Positions 11,283 through 20,720 of a stretch of 64,000 nucleotides of DNA are shown here, piece after piece. The stretch lies in assembly GCA_964019695.1 (NCBI GenBank), contig OZ026514.1:97726345-97790344 (forward strand), in the 5' to 3' direction. The position numbers and the translations under genes were made by a program. The notes beneath the pieces were generated by a model. It was not told where the DNA came from and searched no databases. It worked only from the letters and a program-made list of their open reading frames with translations. Numbering within the stretch: position 1 is the stretch's first letter; each line of letters begins with the position of its first letter. The DNA comes from Loripinus fragilis (taxonomy: Eukaryota; Mollusca; Bivalvia; Lucinida; Lucinidae).

Positions 11283-11678
11283 GTTTAGGGTAACCCGACC
11301 CTAGCTACATTTTCTTGTGAAACCTAGAACTTATTTTCAGATTTTCTGGAAAAAATATAATTTTATGCATTTTGAAAGGCTAAATCTTTCAAAATGCATA
11401 CACTTATATTTCCTCAGGAAAAATCTGTGGTAAGGCCAAATAAAAAACATGTGTTTAGGGTAACCCGACCCTACTTAAATTTACTTTTAGAAACCTAGAA
11501 CTTTTTTAGGGTTTCTGGGAAAAAATATATAATTTTATTCATTTTGAAAGACAAAAATATAATTTTCTTGATTTTGAAAACATAAAGCGTAGTGTCACAT
11601 TTGAAAAAAAAATGTGTGCCTACCCTACCTAAACTTTTCAGACCTTGTTACCCGGAACACACTTTTTTTTATTTGGCC
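11283..11678. mobile_element. Palindromic MITE family I, one full copy after a partial copy
   Basis: The full copy (11434-11678, 245 bp) is bounded by GGCCAAATAAAAAA and TTTTTTTTATTTGGCC. It carries GTTTAGGGTAACCCGACCC, the GCATTTTGAAAG-type centre and TGCCTACCCTACC. The first copy (11283-11434) repeats the left half plus a GCATTTTGAAAGG / CTTTCAAAATGC hairpin and shares the GGCCAAAT boundary. A 244-bp copy sits at 39453-39696 and a degraded inverted copy at 57992-58150. Confidence 0.75.
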
Positions 11679-11767
11679 TAATTTCTGATCATACTTACAT
11701 GTTTTTCTTTACTATTTACTATCATGAAGGCAAGTTTGGAGACCAAAGTTTTTTTTAGAAAATTCGA

Positions 11768-11995
11768 CTTTTCAACTCAATTGAGCATAAAATTAATCAT
11801 TCTTATAAATATTAAAATGCCAACACTTGTTGGCATTCTTGCATGTATTAGTATTATAAACAACATCTGAGATGTTTAAAGCAGGAAAAGTGGGGTTTTT
11901 TCTCCATCATTTGATCTTTTATAAGAAATTGAGATTTCATGCTCAGTAGAATTGAGCCCCTGAACAAATTCAATGTTTTTAACCTCGGGGCCTGG
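11768..11995. mobile_element. MITE family A2 (GGCCCCGAGG end, longer form), degraded
   Basis: The right end is AACCTCGGGGCCTGG. The interior has AACTCAATTGAGCAT and ATGCCAACACTTGTTGGCAT, corresponding to the TTGAGCATG and CAACAATTGTTG-type centre of the copy at 19229-19472. Confidence 0.55.
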
Positions 11996-12039
11996 TAAGG
12001 ATCGAACCACACAGCTATGATGTTGAGACTAGGTAGGTT

Positions 12040-12195
12040 ATTAAAAATTGCCTGTAGCAAGGATAGATATTGTACTTTCTAGAAAACGAATATCAAAGGT
12101 GCTGACCAGAATGCGCGGATGCACAGGCTGTTCTGCGTCTTTGTTGATCGCTTGCAACAATGTCAGGATTTCTCGCGCCGAGGCCATAATTTGAA
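12040..12195. mobile_element. Hairpin MITE family W copy
   Basis: Contains TGCGCGGATGCACAGGCTG, GTTGATCGCTTGCAACAA and CTCGCGCCGAGGCC. Related sequences are at 16232-16400 and 44280-44414 (GCGCATGCGCATGC core, CAACAAAGTCAGG, GACGAGGCC). Confidence 0.5.
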
Positions 12196-12487
12196 TGAAT
12201 ACAAGATTAAGGTAATTTTCAACATAAAATGATAAAAATTGATGAAACTCTATACAAGAAAATGAAATACGAACATACACTTAAACATCAAATCTTATTA
12301 CATAAATAAATATAAGGAACTTTTCCAATTTGGAAAAATAAGGACGAGTCATATTAAAAACCTTTTTGTCAGTTTGATGTAGCTTGTGTTGTTCCTTTAA
12401 GAAACATTTTGTGTTCTGATTTACAACATCAGTAAAGTCAGGTTTCAGTCTGTATTTGGAGAAATCCAGACTATAAACAGGTTTATT

Positions 12488-12528
12488 GGCACGCCCCAGG
12501 TTCTCTATCGGAGAACCTGGGGCGTGCC
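12488..12528. repeat. Perfect 18-bp inverted repeat
   Basis: GGCACGCCCCAGGTTCTC and its exact complement surround TATCG. GC-rich stem in an AT-rich region. Confidence 0.8.
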
Positions 12529-12572
12529 CATAAATCTGTTTATAGTCCGTTTATAGTCCGTTTATAATTTAT

Positions 12573-12662
12573 AGAGATCCTTGTTTCGTTCATAAACCTT
12601 TTTATATACTGAGGAATATACCTCAGTATATAAAAAGGTTTATGAACGAAACAAGGATCTCT
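12573..12662. repeat. Perfect 42-bp inverted repeat
   Basis: Arms 12573-12614 and 12621-12662 are exact complements around AATATA. Each arm contains TTCATAAACC and TATATACTGAGG or its complement. The right arm is in register with the first units of the minisatellite that follows, so the left arm is an inverted first unit. Confidence 0.85.
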
Positions 12663-12995
12663 TATAACCCATATTGTTGAGTATATAAGGGCTTTATGGA
12701 CAAAATAAGGCTATCTAATAAACCATGTTTTTCATAATATAAGTATAGGTTAATAAAAGAAACCAGGTTTTCCGATAGATCATGTTGTTAAGTATACAGA
12801 TGAGTTATAAACAAGAAAACCAGGCTCTCTGATAAGCAATGTGGTTTAGTATATAAATATGTTTCTGAACAAAAACAGTGCATTCTGATATGATAAACCA
12901 TGTTATTTAGTATACTAATAGGTTTATGGATAAAACCAGGACCTGATAAGCCATGTTGTTCAGTATATAAATAGGTTTATGGAGAATATAAGTAT
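12621..12995 (+). repeat. Degenerate minisatellite, unit about 60 bp
   Basis: Repeating theme: GTATATAAA-AGGTTTATG-AACAAAACCAGG-(A/C)TCTCTGATAA-CCATGTTGTT. Around six diverged units are visible here, with more at 13380-13700. Confidence 0.7.
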
Positions 12996-13004
12996 CTATC
13001 ATGA

Positions 13005-13125
13005 ATGTGAGGGTGGGATAGGAAAGTTCATCCCGAGATTCACCGTTTGGCATAACGAGGCTTGCCAAGTGATGACAAACTGTGATCACTAGGGACGGAT
13101 TTTTCTATCCCACCCTGACACACAG
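13005..13125. mobile_element. MITE-like insertion with GGGTGGGATAG ends
   Basis: GAGGGTGGGATAGGAAAG on the left faces TTTCTATCCCACCCTGA on the right. It splits the minisatellite. The interior (CCGAGATTCACCGTTTGGCA, GAGGCTTGCCAAGTG) shows no ORF worth keeping. Confidence 0.5.
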
Positions 13126-13379
13126 ATTAGATTCTTTTTCTTGTTCACCATTAAATGCCGCATTATCATGTTTAAAAAAGACTCCCAGAAGTCCTTGAAT
13201 ACGCTGATATGAGACATGATATGACGTCACTTTAACATAACAATGACGTCACATGACCACTATGCCGCGTGAGTTCCAGTACAACTAATGTACAGTCCTT
13301 GTGTGGCAGCCTGGGTAAGATAACATGGGTAAGATAAGATTTTCTATCTCAGGGTAAAATCTCAGATATCCTTATCTGG

Positions 13380-13700
13380 TGTGCAAGAAAATCAGGCTCT
13401 CTGAAAACCACATTGCTCAGTATAAAAAAGTCAATGAACAAAACCTGGATCTCTAATAAGCCATATTCCTCAGTATAAAAACTGGCTCTCTGGTAAACCA
13501 TCTTTCTAAGTATAAAAAATGTTTATGAACAAAACCAGGATCTCTGATAAACTATGTTATTTGGTATATAGGCATATTTATGGAAGAAACCAGGGTCGCT
13601 GATATGCCATGTTGCTCATTATATAGACATGTTTATGGAGAAAACCAGGCGCTCTGAATACAAAAGTCATATTGCTAAGTACATAAATAGGTACCAGAAT
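13380..13700 (+). repeat. Minisatellite, second block
   Basis: The same ~60-bp theme as 12621-12995 (AACAAAACCAGGATCTCTGA, TATGTTATTTGGTATAT, and so on). The array was probably continuous before sequence at about 13000-13380 was inserted. Two TGACGTCA palindromes at about 13222 and 13244 lie in that inserted segment. Confidence 0.7.
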
Positions 13701-14290
13701 CTCTTATATAAGATGTTTCAGAAATTGTTGCAAAAAATTCTAAGTAATAATGCAGTGTACTTGAAAGATTTATTGTATAAAATGTGAATGGGAAATGTGA
13801 GTGAAAAGATGTTAATGGGAAGTGTATAATGTTTAGTATAATGTTTGAACAATGAAGTGTGAAATATCAAGTAAAAGTGTGGATTATGAAGTTTGAAGAA
13901 GGATATATAAAGTATGACATTTATGAAATGTGCAATTTTTCACATGACGTCTACACCTCATGCCTAGAAATTGAATCTTGGGAAATGAAGTTCTAGCATA
14001 ATGTACGCAGTGAAAGTGAAATGTTAGACATAAAGCATGGTAACACAAGTCAAAAAAACAAAGTGTGAAAACACTAGCATTTGAGCCAGCACATTGTATT
14101 TTGACAAATTGCATTGGCGATAAGCGAGGTTTCAGGTGAACCTGAGCAAAGCGCAGTCTCACTAGAACCATCGATGCTCCCATGTATATACAGTAGTATG
14201 GACTTTAATCAAGGAATTGAAATAGTTGCGCATGCACGTCTAAAGAGTGGGATTTTACGCATATGCTATAAGTATAACTTTTGACTACAT
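13700..14290. other. No gene recognised
   Basis: A run with repeated GTGAA/AAGTGT words at 13780-13900 suggests low-complexity decay. The minus-strand open frame at 13884-14183 has no recognisable domain. Confidence 0.4.
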
Positions 14291-14295
14291 GCTCA

Positions 14296-14410
14296 CTTTA
14301 CTATAACTCCACTGCTTGGTACTGGTTCAACCAAGGAAGACCCGTGACTGAAGATTTTTTTTGATTGGGACGCAAAGAATCAAACCAAATAGATATAAAC
14401 AAACAAAAGC
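14296..14410 (+). repeat. SINE family S1, 3' fragment
   Basis: GGTACTGGTTCAACC, GATTGGGACGCAAAGAATC and ATAAACAAACAAAAG match the 3' half and tail of the SINE at 22053-22262. Confidence 0.6.
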
Positions 14411-14565
14411 TAACTTTAATCAATCAATGTCAGATAACCCTACTTTCAACTGGGGTTGCAATATTTTGTCCCATATTACATATTTCTGCTCTTTTTCATA
14501 AGTGTCTGTACCCAAAACCAATAGAAATCATCTTGCTGTTTTGTTTGAAATAGGCCAGTAGGCCA

Positions 14566-14722
14566 GATGCTTTACGTCCCAGTAAACACGTTTTCATTTA
14601 TGTCGGGACGTTTCCTGAATTGAATTAGTACTAAGCAGAGGATAAAGTGTCCTGCTCAAGGAAGCAACACCGTGCCTCCCTTGAGGATCTCAAGTCGACC
14701 ACCGCGCTCCTCAATTCATAAT
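14566..14722 (-). repeat. SINE family S1, minus-strand copy
   Basis: The complement reads GGAGCGCGGTGGTCGACTTG, CTTGAGCAGGACACTTTATC and TGGGACGTAAAGCAT, the head, body and tail blocks of S1. The B box is degraded. Confidence 0.55.
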
Positions 14723-14875
14723 CGAAGGGTTAATTATAGATATCATTAGCTGGCAATGTGCCTTCCTAAATGATTAAATACATCACCACAAGGATGCAAT
14801 CAATTCAAATAAAAGTAACTAATCAAAGAAAATGACATATAAGCCACACAAAACCATAGTTAAAGATAACCACCA

Positions 14876-15494
14876 CATGGTGCCCCCCAAAAAATGAAGC
14901 CCATTTTCAATTCCTTTTTACTCTGAAACTATTTAACCGGTAAAAACGTTTTATATACCAGTTTTTTAGGTATATTATTTATACACATTTGTTTAAAATA
15001 ACAGCTCAATTGCGTTTATACATATTTGAGATACTGCGTTAAAACTGAACGCACCTTGTTTTCATTTCCCCCCAGAAATGGGATTTTCACACATTTACCC
15101 TGTTGATAATTTATTGTTTCGGGGTGACCAATACATTTTCCTAACTAAGGCTGCAAATCAGGGGTTTTTTTTCATTTATTTATTTAACTTCACATTTTTT
15201 AAAAGGTGTATTTGTTTTTATAAGCATTGGTGACACATTTGTGATGAATAAATGAGATAAAATGCCAGCTTATTTCATCCATAATCCAATTTCTGGGGGA
15301 AAATGAAAACAGAGTGCCTTCAGTTATGATGAAATATCTCAAAATCTAAGAAAACATGTAAGCTGCTACATGTATTTTGCACAAATGTGGTCTACTGTTG
15401 TAAATTAAACTGGTATATCAAACGTTTTACCGGTTGAATAGTTTTAGAGTAATAAAGCATTGAAAATGCGTTTTATTTTTTCGGGGACACCATG
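14876..15494. mobile_element. Long palindromic element family U, 619 bp
   Basis: Ends CATGGTGCCCCC and GGGGACACCATG. Both arms carry CCATTTTCAATNCTTT, ACTCTNAAACTATT, ACCGGTAAAA and CATTTCCCCCCAGAAAT or the complement, so the element folds back along nearly its whole length. A second copy (39908-40510) has ends CAGGGTGTCCC / GGGACACCCTG and carries an inserted N' repeat. No ORF survives in either. Confidence 0.8.
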
Positions 15495-15682
15495 TTGTTG
15501 AGCTTTTAGGGGTCTGACAATAAGAATCATTTGGTATCAACCTAACAATGAAAGTTTTAAGACAGGGTCTATTTAAAGTAAGCATACATGTATCAACAAC
15601 ACCTATAACTGAAATCCTTTTGTGTACATGTGGTTATTTTTTTTCGTTTCCATTTTGAGTGTAACGGTTAAATTGAAATTGA

Positions 15683-15857
15683 CATGCTTACTTTCTAGTA
15701 AACATCTATAATGGGTCATCATCGGCCCGCCAGCGCAACGCCATTCTAATGGCTTTTCGCATGCTTACTTTCTAGTAAACATCTAAAATGGGCCATCATC
15801 GGCCCGCCAGCGAAACGTCATTCTAATGGCGTTTCGCTGGTGGGCCGATGATGGCCC
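15683..15857. mobile_element. Hairpin element family G with a 77-bp partial tandem duplication
   Basis: The stem (15790-15857) has GGGCCATCATCGGCCCG and CAGCGAAACG on one side and the complement on the other, about 28-bp arms with one mismatch. The left arm plus its flank CATGCTTACTTTCTAGTAAA occurs twice, starting at 15683 and 15760. Copies or pieces at 22290-22375, 39770-39835 and 59842-59880. Confidence 0.7.
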
Positions 15858-16231
15858 GACACTGCATGCTGGCTGGGCTATGCTTCTGCTCTTTGTAATC
15901 CGGGCCTCAACGTTTTGCTACGCGGAAAGCGTACATGTAACGTCTCTGGAGAAAACAAGCTCCAAATTTTTACAGTTGTTCATGATTTTATTATAAAATC
16001 AAAGCGTGTTCAATCCTGGCTGAATTCAATTACTTTCTGCTTTTATTCCCTCGTTGACGAAATTTAGAATGTCTATTACATTATCGCTGCTATTAGCCGC
16101 GTTCATCTTAGTCATTTGTTAATTTATGGGCGAGCTTGAAAGCTTCTATTGCCTATATTGCCTCCTTTTCCCGTAGTCGCTCATATTTATGTCATCTTCT
16201 ATTTTAATGCCACCCCCTCTCCATAAGGTGC

Positions 16232-16420
16232 ATATTGCTTGGACCTCGACGCGAGAAAACCTTTATTGCATGCGAACAATAAATGCTCAGACCAGCCTGC
16301 ACAGAGGCGCAGGCTGATCGGCGCCTTTGTTTTTCGCTATCTGGAAAGTGAAGCTGTTATGGCCCTTGGGATGGCTGCAGACCCTGCTCCCTCCAGCCTA
16401 GGAATTTTGGCCACTATGAT
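16232..16420. mobile_element. Hairpin MITE family W copy
   Basis: GACCTCGACGCGAGAAAACC, GCATGCGAACAATAAATG, then CAGCCTGCACAGAGGCGCAG with CTGATCGGCGCCTTTGTTTT. It resembles 12040-12195 and 44280-44414. The plus-strand frame over it is a by-product. Confidence 0.5.
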
Positions 16421-16464
16421 TTCTTGATACATGTACCACTATATATATGGCACAAAATGAGACA

Positions 16465-17302
16465 TATACTGAAGGAATTTAGAAACGCACCACCTGCTAA
16501 AATGCTAATTTATTGTCAAAATGTAATATTTTAATAATGTGAAAAATGAAATTGACAAGTCCCTTCATTTAGCTTGCATTCAATAAGAAAATCGAAACGC
16601 TGTGGCTTACGGTTACCGTGACGTCGCGATTTTTCTGAGACATCCCAAATTTAAAAAGTCACAGAGTATCAATACCTTCCATAATGAGCGCAAAAAAGTT
16701 TTCGAACCGATGTTTGTTCTCGAAAGCACAAGGAAAGACAAGATCAAATCATGAAGTTTTAGGCCTCTGGTAAGGTTCATTTCGTCTATGTGACGTCATT
16801 ATTTTTTGACGTAATTGGCTGTTTATATCCTAAGGAACAGGAATAATCAAAATGTTTTAGTGCCACCAGATACTCCACAACCAGTTGCGTAGAAGACAAA
16901 AGTATCGCGACATGCGCGGACGTCACCCGCCTGTTATTGCTGTTTGAAAAATTAAGACTGGCGTTAGTGAAGTAACGCTGCGACTGAGAGTGTAATTAAA
17001 CAATTTTTTCCAATATTATTTCAGATTTTTTTCTTGTTTTTCCGTAAGTTAATACATCTACCTACCAGCTCAAAGTGTTTGCTTTTAAATTGAACTTATC
17101 TCACTTTTGTCAGACGACAATTGTTGAAAAACACTAACGTCAGTGTTACGTTAGAATGAACCGCATGTGCAAATCAAAACTATGGCAAATCATGGCCCAT
17201 TGTGTTAGCGGATAAAAAATGATAAAGAAAACATCCTCAAATCAACCATGTGGTAAAGACAGTGAATATATAATTGGTGCGTTTCTAAAGTCCTTCAGTA
17301 TA
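16465..17302. mobile_element. Non-autonomous Tc1/mariner-like element, 838 bp including TA
   Basis: The left end TATACTGAAGGAATTTAGAA followed by ACGCACCA is matched by the complement of the right end (TGGTGCGTTTC...TCCTTCAGTATA), giving about 26-bp TIRs with one mismatch and flanking TA. No transposase frame is present, so it would have depended on a partner. The family is inferred from the TA target and the TACTGAA terminus. Confidence 0.65.
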
Positions 17303-17604
17303 TTAGCCCTCTGAGAAGTGTCACGTTATCATGTAACATCAAAATAACATTAATTACCCCGAAAATGTTATTTTGATGTCAATGTTTAAGTACTCTTAGA
17401 CACAGTTTTATACTTGTTTTAAGCTTGTATGTGCTCATTTTAGTGCGGGATGGCTTTTAAATGTGTTTTACCTGAGCAGAAGTGTGTTACTTACATGACT
17501 TCATGATGCATATGTTATATTCGTGAACTACACCCTATAATATCATTCATTATCTTTTAATAGTTTCATTTGATAAACTTTTGATGAATATTTCAGATAA
17601 CTTA

Positions 17605-17716
17605 TAAAAATATTTTCAGTGGCTCGGGAGATGTCGTTTAAAGAAAAAGTTTACGGACGACGGACGGAGGACGATCACACTAGCTCAATTTTGAGCCTTC
17701 GGCTCATGTGAGCTTA
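17605..17716. repeat. Dispersed mollusc-type repeat end with CCTTCGGCTCATGTGAGC hairpin
   Basis: AAAAAGTTTACGGACGACGG, then ACGGAGGACGATCACA, then AGCTCAATTTTGAGCC and the terminal hairpin. I recognise this motif order as a common dispersed repeat of bivalves; that is from memory. It is the main repeat-based hint to the host lineage. Confidence 0.55.
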
Positions 17717-17984
17717 AACGATTTATTCTAGTTTAGATGTAAACTAAGTTGTTTCTTTCAACCCCCGGCAAATGAAAGGATTCGCCACTGCCAACTATGC
17801 AAATGCGTCACGTCGTTGGTACCCGTTGTTTGTTGTATATATATAACAAGCACATATACACACCTGCACATCCTGGCGGTCTAACCATAACTACTAGAAA
17901 GTATTGTGTCTACACTGGCCAACCCCTAATTCCATTTGAGCCAACTCGTGAGATTTTGGTAGGCCCCCAGATAAGAGTATTTTA

Positions 17985-18120
17985 TCAAAAAATAATTTTC
18001 TTTTTTTCTCAACCAAAACATATGTTGTGGGTAATCAAAAGAACCGTCTCATTGAGACTGTTCTTTTGAGCACCCCACTACGAATGTTTAAACCGATGGG
18101 TAAGAAAATATTAGCACTTT
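17985..18120. mobile_element. Palindromic MITE family H copy
   Basis: TTTCTCAACCAAAACATATG, GTCTCATTGAGAC at the centre with CAAAAGAAC / GTTCTTTTG flanks, then GGGTAAGAAAATATTAGC. Best-preserved centre of the family. Confidence 0.7.
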
Positions 18121-18589
18121 ACGGAGGCCTTTAATGGTACGTATCGCATACGCGTACATTCGGCTTAAATGAGTAAATTTTTAAGTCTTAAGTCTGAGGC
18201 TACACAGCTACACAGTATAAGACGCACCTCATTTGGTCAAAAACAGCCGAAAGCTTTTTTTTCTTTTCTTCAAAATTCCAAATTCGCACTCTCAATGCTA
18301 TAAACACCAACATCTCATGTGCTGGCGCAAACTGGCATTTCCTTGAGTCGTGACTTATTTGTGTTGTTGTTGTTTTCGCGTGACCCAATAACGATGAATG
18401 GACGATGTTAGGTCTCCTGGAATGGGCCAGTTTTGATTTCGCAACAGCATACATTACATTTGAGCACACACCGGCGACTGGGAGTCTCCTCAATTTTGGA
18501 CCAAGCATCCCTTCGAGCCTTGAGCTTCTGTCAATTTGAAATTATCCTATCTTGTTGTATGAGCCGTGTCCCACGAGGAAAAAGGTCTA

Positions 18590-18862
18590 CATGAGCATGC
18601 TACACTGGAGTTTTTGACAAAACCAGCTGATAATCAGCTGATGGGTTTTTTTTTCAAAATCAGCTTTTTCAAAGAATTCTCCATCAAAACTATACGTGTC
18701 AAAAGTTCTGAAGGTGACTTTTTTTTTTAAGTTTTTTTTTTCCAGGAAAACTATCAGAGTGTCAAACGGTTTTGATCCAGATCAGGACCGACGTTCTGTC
18801 GGTCCTGATCTGAGCCCAAACTGTTTGCAAAGAAAAAAGTCGCCACTAGCAAGGAAAGTGTT
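18590..18862. mobile_element. Hairpin MITE family B copy
   Basis: The core is CCAGATCAGGACCGAC-GTTCT-GTCGGTCCTGATCTG, flanked by CAAACGGTTTTGAT and CCCAAACTGTTTGCA. The outer part contains an extra CAGCTGATAATCAGCTG palindrome. The tip differs from the GGCCCGAC type, yet both arms changed together. Confidence 0.7.
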
Positions 18863-18974
18863 ACATGCAGATGCTCATTGGAAGAATGGAGCTACGTGTA
18901 CCAATGACAACATATACAAATGGGACGGTGATCAAGATTGTGGTTCATATCACATTATGCGTAAATGCCTCAGA

Positions 18975-19165
18975 TAAATGTCCATGCAGGGTTAGAGGTC
19001 AAATTTTTGGTCTAGTTCCTCATCTACATCTTTACTTGCGAGAAGCGAAGGCTCTGATGAGACTGTACATGTGCATACGCTCAGTTTCATCTGAGCTGAG
19101 TCTGCGCATCTGAGCCTTCACTGCTCAATGATGCGATAGGTATCGAAATCCTGCGTAAATTTTTT
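18975..19165. mobile_element. Hairpin element family V, degraded
   Basis: GCGAAGGCTCTGATGAGACTG, GTGCATACGC, TGAGTCTGCGCATCTGAGCC and GATGCGATAGGTATCGAAAT match the interior of the better copy at 41984-42192. Confidence 0.5.
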
Positions 19166-19228
19166 GCACAAATGTATCCTGGTGACTGCTTATTGATAAC
19201 TGAGCCTCTATGTTTATCCTTATCCAGA

Positions 19229-19472
19229 CCAGGCCCCGAGGTTATACAATTTTTTCATGCTCAACTCAACTCAGCATGGCATTTCAACTGCCCTTAAAAA
19301 CTAAAATGCTGAAAAATAAAGACTCTCTTGCTTTCAACCTCTCGGGTGTTGTCTTTATCATACTAATAAATGTTAAAATGCAAACAATTGTTGACATTTT
19401 AACATTTATGAGCATGATTAATTTCATGCTCTGTTGGGTTGAGCATGAAAAAAATATAACCTCGAGACCAGG
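19229..19472. mobile_element. MITE family A2, 244 bp, just downstream of the KCNK stop codon
   Basis: CCAGGCCCCGAGGTTATA on the left and TATAACCTCGAGACCAGG on the right. The arms hold TCATGCTCAACTCAACT and its partner, plus CAAACAATTGTTG at the centre. The right end is 124 bp downstream of the channel stop codon (minus strand), so it may lie in the 3' UTR. Confidence 0.75.
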
Positions 19473-19595
19473 GCTGCTTGTGCTGACTTTTTTAAAGTTA
19501 AAATTTTGGTTTTAACTTTTACGGAGGATTTTAATGATGCTAATTACAGTACCAATGAAAACCCTTTTTCCTCATGGACAGCTCATAAAACGATA

Positions 19596-20476
19596 TCACA
19601 CTTCCTCTTGGCCTAATTTCTTGTTCAGTATAGCTAGAGGGCCGACGCCCCCTTGAAAGGCATTTCCGCCCGTACTACCACCCTGAGACCGCTGCGAGGT
19701 CTCCCATAACTGTTTCTGCATCATAGCGAGTGATATTTTATTTGCTTGTAAGAAGTCCCGCATGGATATCATTTCACCCGAATTCCTACGTCCCTCCGAG
19801 TCACTATCACAGTCTACGTCAACAGTAACGCTAGCCCCCTTCCCTTTACGTTGTAAATGACCCGGCGTAATGGCGTTACGTCGGCCCGGCTTGGGTTTCC
19901 GCATTCTCGGACACTCACAGTTCAAACGTTTTAACAGCCAGTTTAATACCTGTTTTATCACAATTGAGGTTACGTTGAACAGACTATATATACAGCAGCA
20001 TCCCAGAACGATAAAAATGAAGTTTCCTAATCTATATAAATGCACGTTAACGTAATGTTCACGTTGACTCACCACATAATCACCAAAACCTATCGTTGCG
20101 AACGTAACAAAGCAGAAATATATTGCCTCAAAATAAGTCCACTCCTCGACAGGATAATACATGGCGGAGGCGCAACACGCCACAACAACAGCACCAAGGA
20201 GCAGAATTAACATCACCCAGTAGACGGATGGCTTCCACTCGTCGAGATTTTCGTCGTCAATAGAGGTAGAATCCCGTCTCTCCGAGTTGTTATTATTGTT
20301 GCCTCCCTTTCGTTTGACGTCGCGTTCATGGATCGCCCTTAATATGTAAGCCAGGAATGTAATAATTCTCTCAAGGAATAGGTTGAAGAATAGAATAGCA
20401 CCAGCACAACCGAAAAATCCGTAAAATATCAACACAATCTTTCCTGGAATTGTCCGCGGAGTCGTCATACCAAAAC
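19596..20476 (-). CDS. KCNK13: THIK-type two-pore-domain potassium channel, last coding exon
   Basis: Encodes the C-terminal two-thirds of a K2P potassium channel, a plasma-membrane protein carrying background K+ current. Residues below count from the Met at 20468. M2 is at about 11-45 (FFGCAGAILFFNLFLERI), M3 at 82-104, pore helix 2 and filter at 112-130 (CFVTFATIGFGD) and M4 at 147-175. The cytoplasmic tail carries RRNAITPG (196-203), GRRNSGEMISMRD (226-238) and GVGPLAILNKKL (274-285). These tail blocks and the M2 sequence are hallmarks of vertebrate KCNK13/KCNK12, as I know them. A poly-Asn run (57-61) sits in the M2-M3 loop. The exon opens two bases into the first Gly codon of the pore-1 GFG filter, a phase-1 intron position classic for K2P genes. 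The preceding exon (M1, cap, pore helix 1) was not found in the window. The frame is intact with no stops. It could be the single invertebrate ortholog of KCNK12 and KCNK13. Confidence 0.93.
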
Positions 20477-20495
20477 CTGAAGAAGAGAGAGAAAA
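20477..20495 (-). other. Splice acceptor of the KCNK exon
   Basis: On the minus strand a pyrimidine tract TTTTCTCTCTCTTCTTC runs into CAG, followed by GTTTTGGTATG. The AG is at 20478-20477. Splicing here supplies the last two bases of a Gly codon, then Phe-Gly-Met, completing the pore-1 filter. Confidence 0.85.
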
Positions 20496-20532
20496 TATTT
20501 ATATGAACGTACTGTATGCGAAAACTGTAAAC

Positions 20533-20720
20533 ATTAACCCATCAAAGCCGAATGGACTCGCCTACCCTTAATAGTAGGACGATCGCCTACCCTTAATAGT
20601 AGGACGAGTCCATTTCAAATTTTATGGGTGTTGGGCGGTGTTTCTCATTTTTTTCCAAATCTTAATATAACATTCTGTAAGCAATCATTGCAGAGCCTGA
20701 TCAGACGCCACGTTTTGTGA
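20533..20720. mobile_element. Hairpin element family O, in the KCNK intron
   Basis: TTAACCCATCAAAGCCGAAT left end. An 18-bp block, GCCTACCCTTAATAGTAGG, is repeated in tandem inside GACTCG...CGAGTC. It continues through TTTTATGGGTGTTGGGCGG to CATTGCAGAGCCTGATCAG. Related pieces are at 40945-41130, 51515-51660 and 30480-30560. Confidence 0.6.

Noticed and set aside
12560..13700. CRISPR-like array
   Set aside because: The repeat units are diverged, contiguous and without spacers, and the setting is a eukaryotic genome; it is a minisatellite.
18200..18508. 102-codon minus-strand frame as a gene
   Set aside because: No recognisable domain, no splice context, and it lies between MITEs; probably chance.
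19870..20055. Plus-strand frame across the channel exon
   Set aside because: Shadow of the KCNK coding strand.
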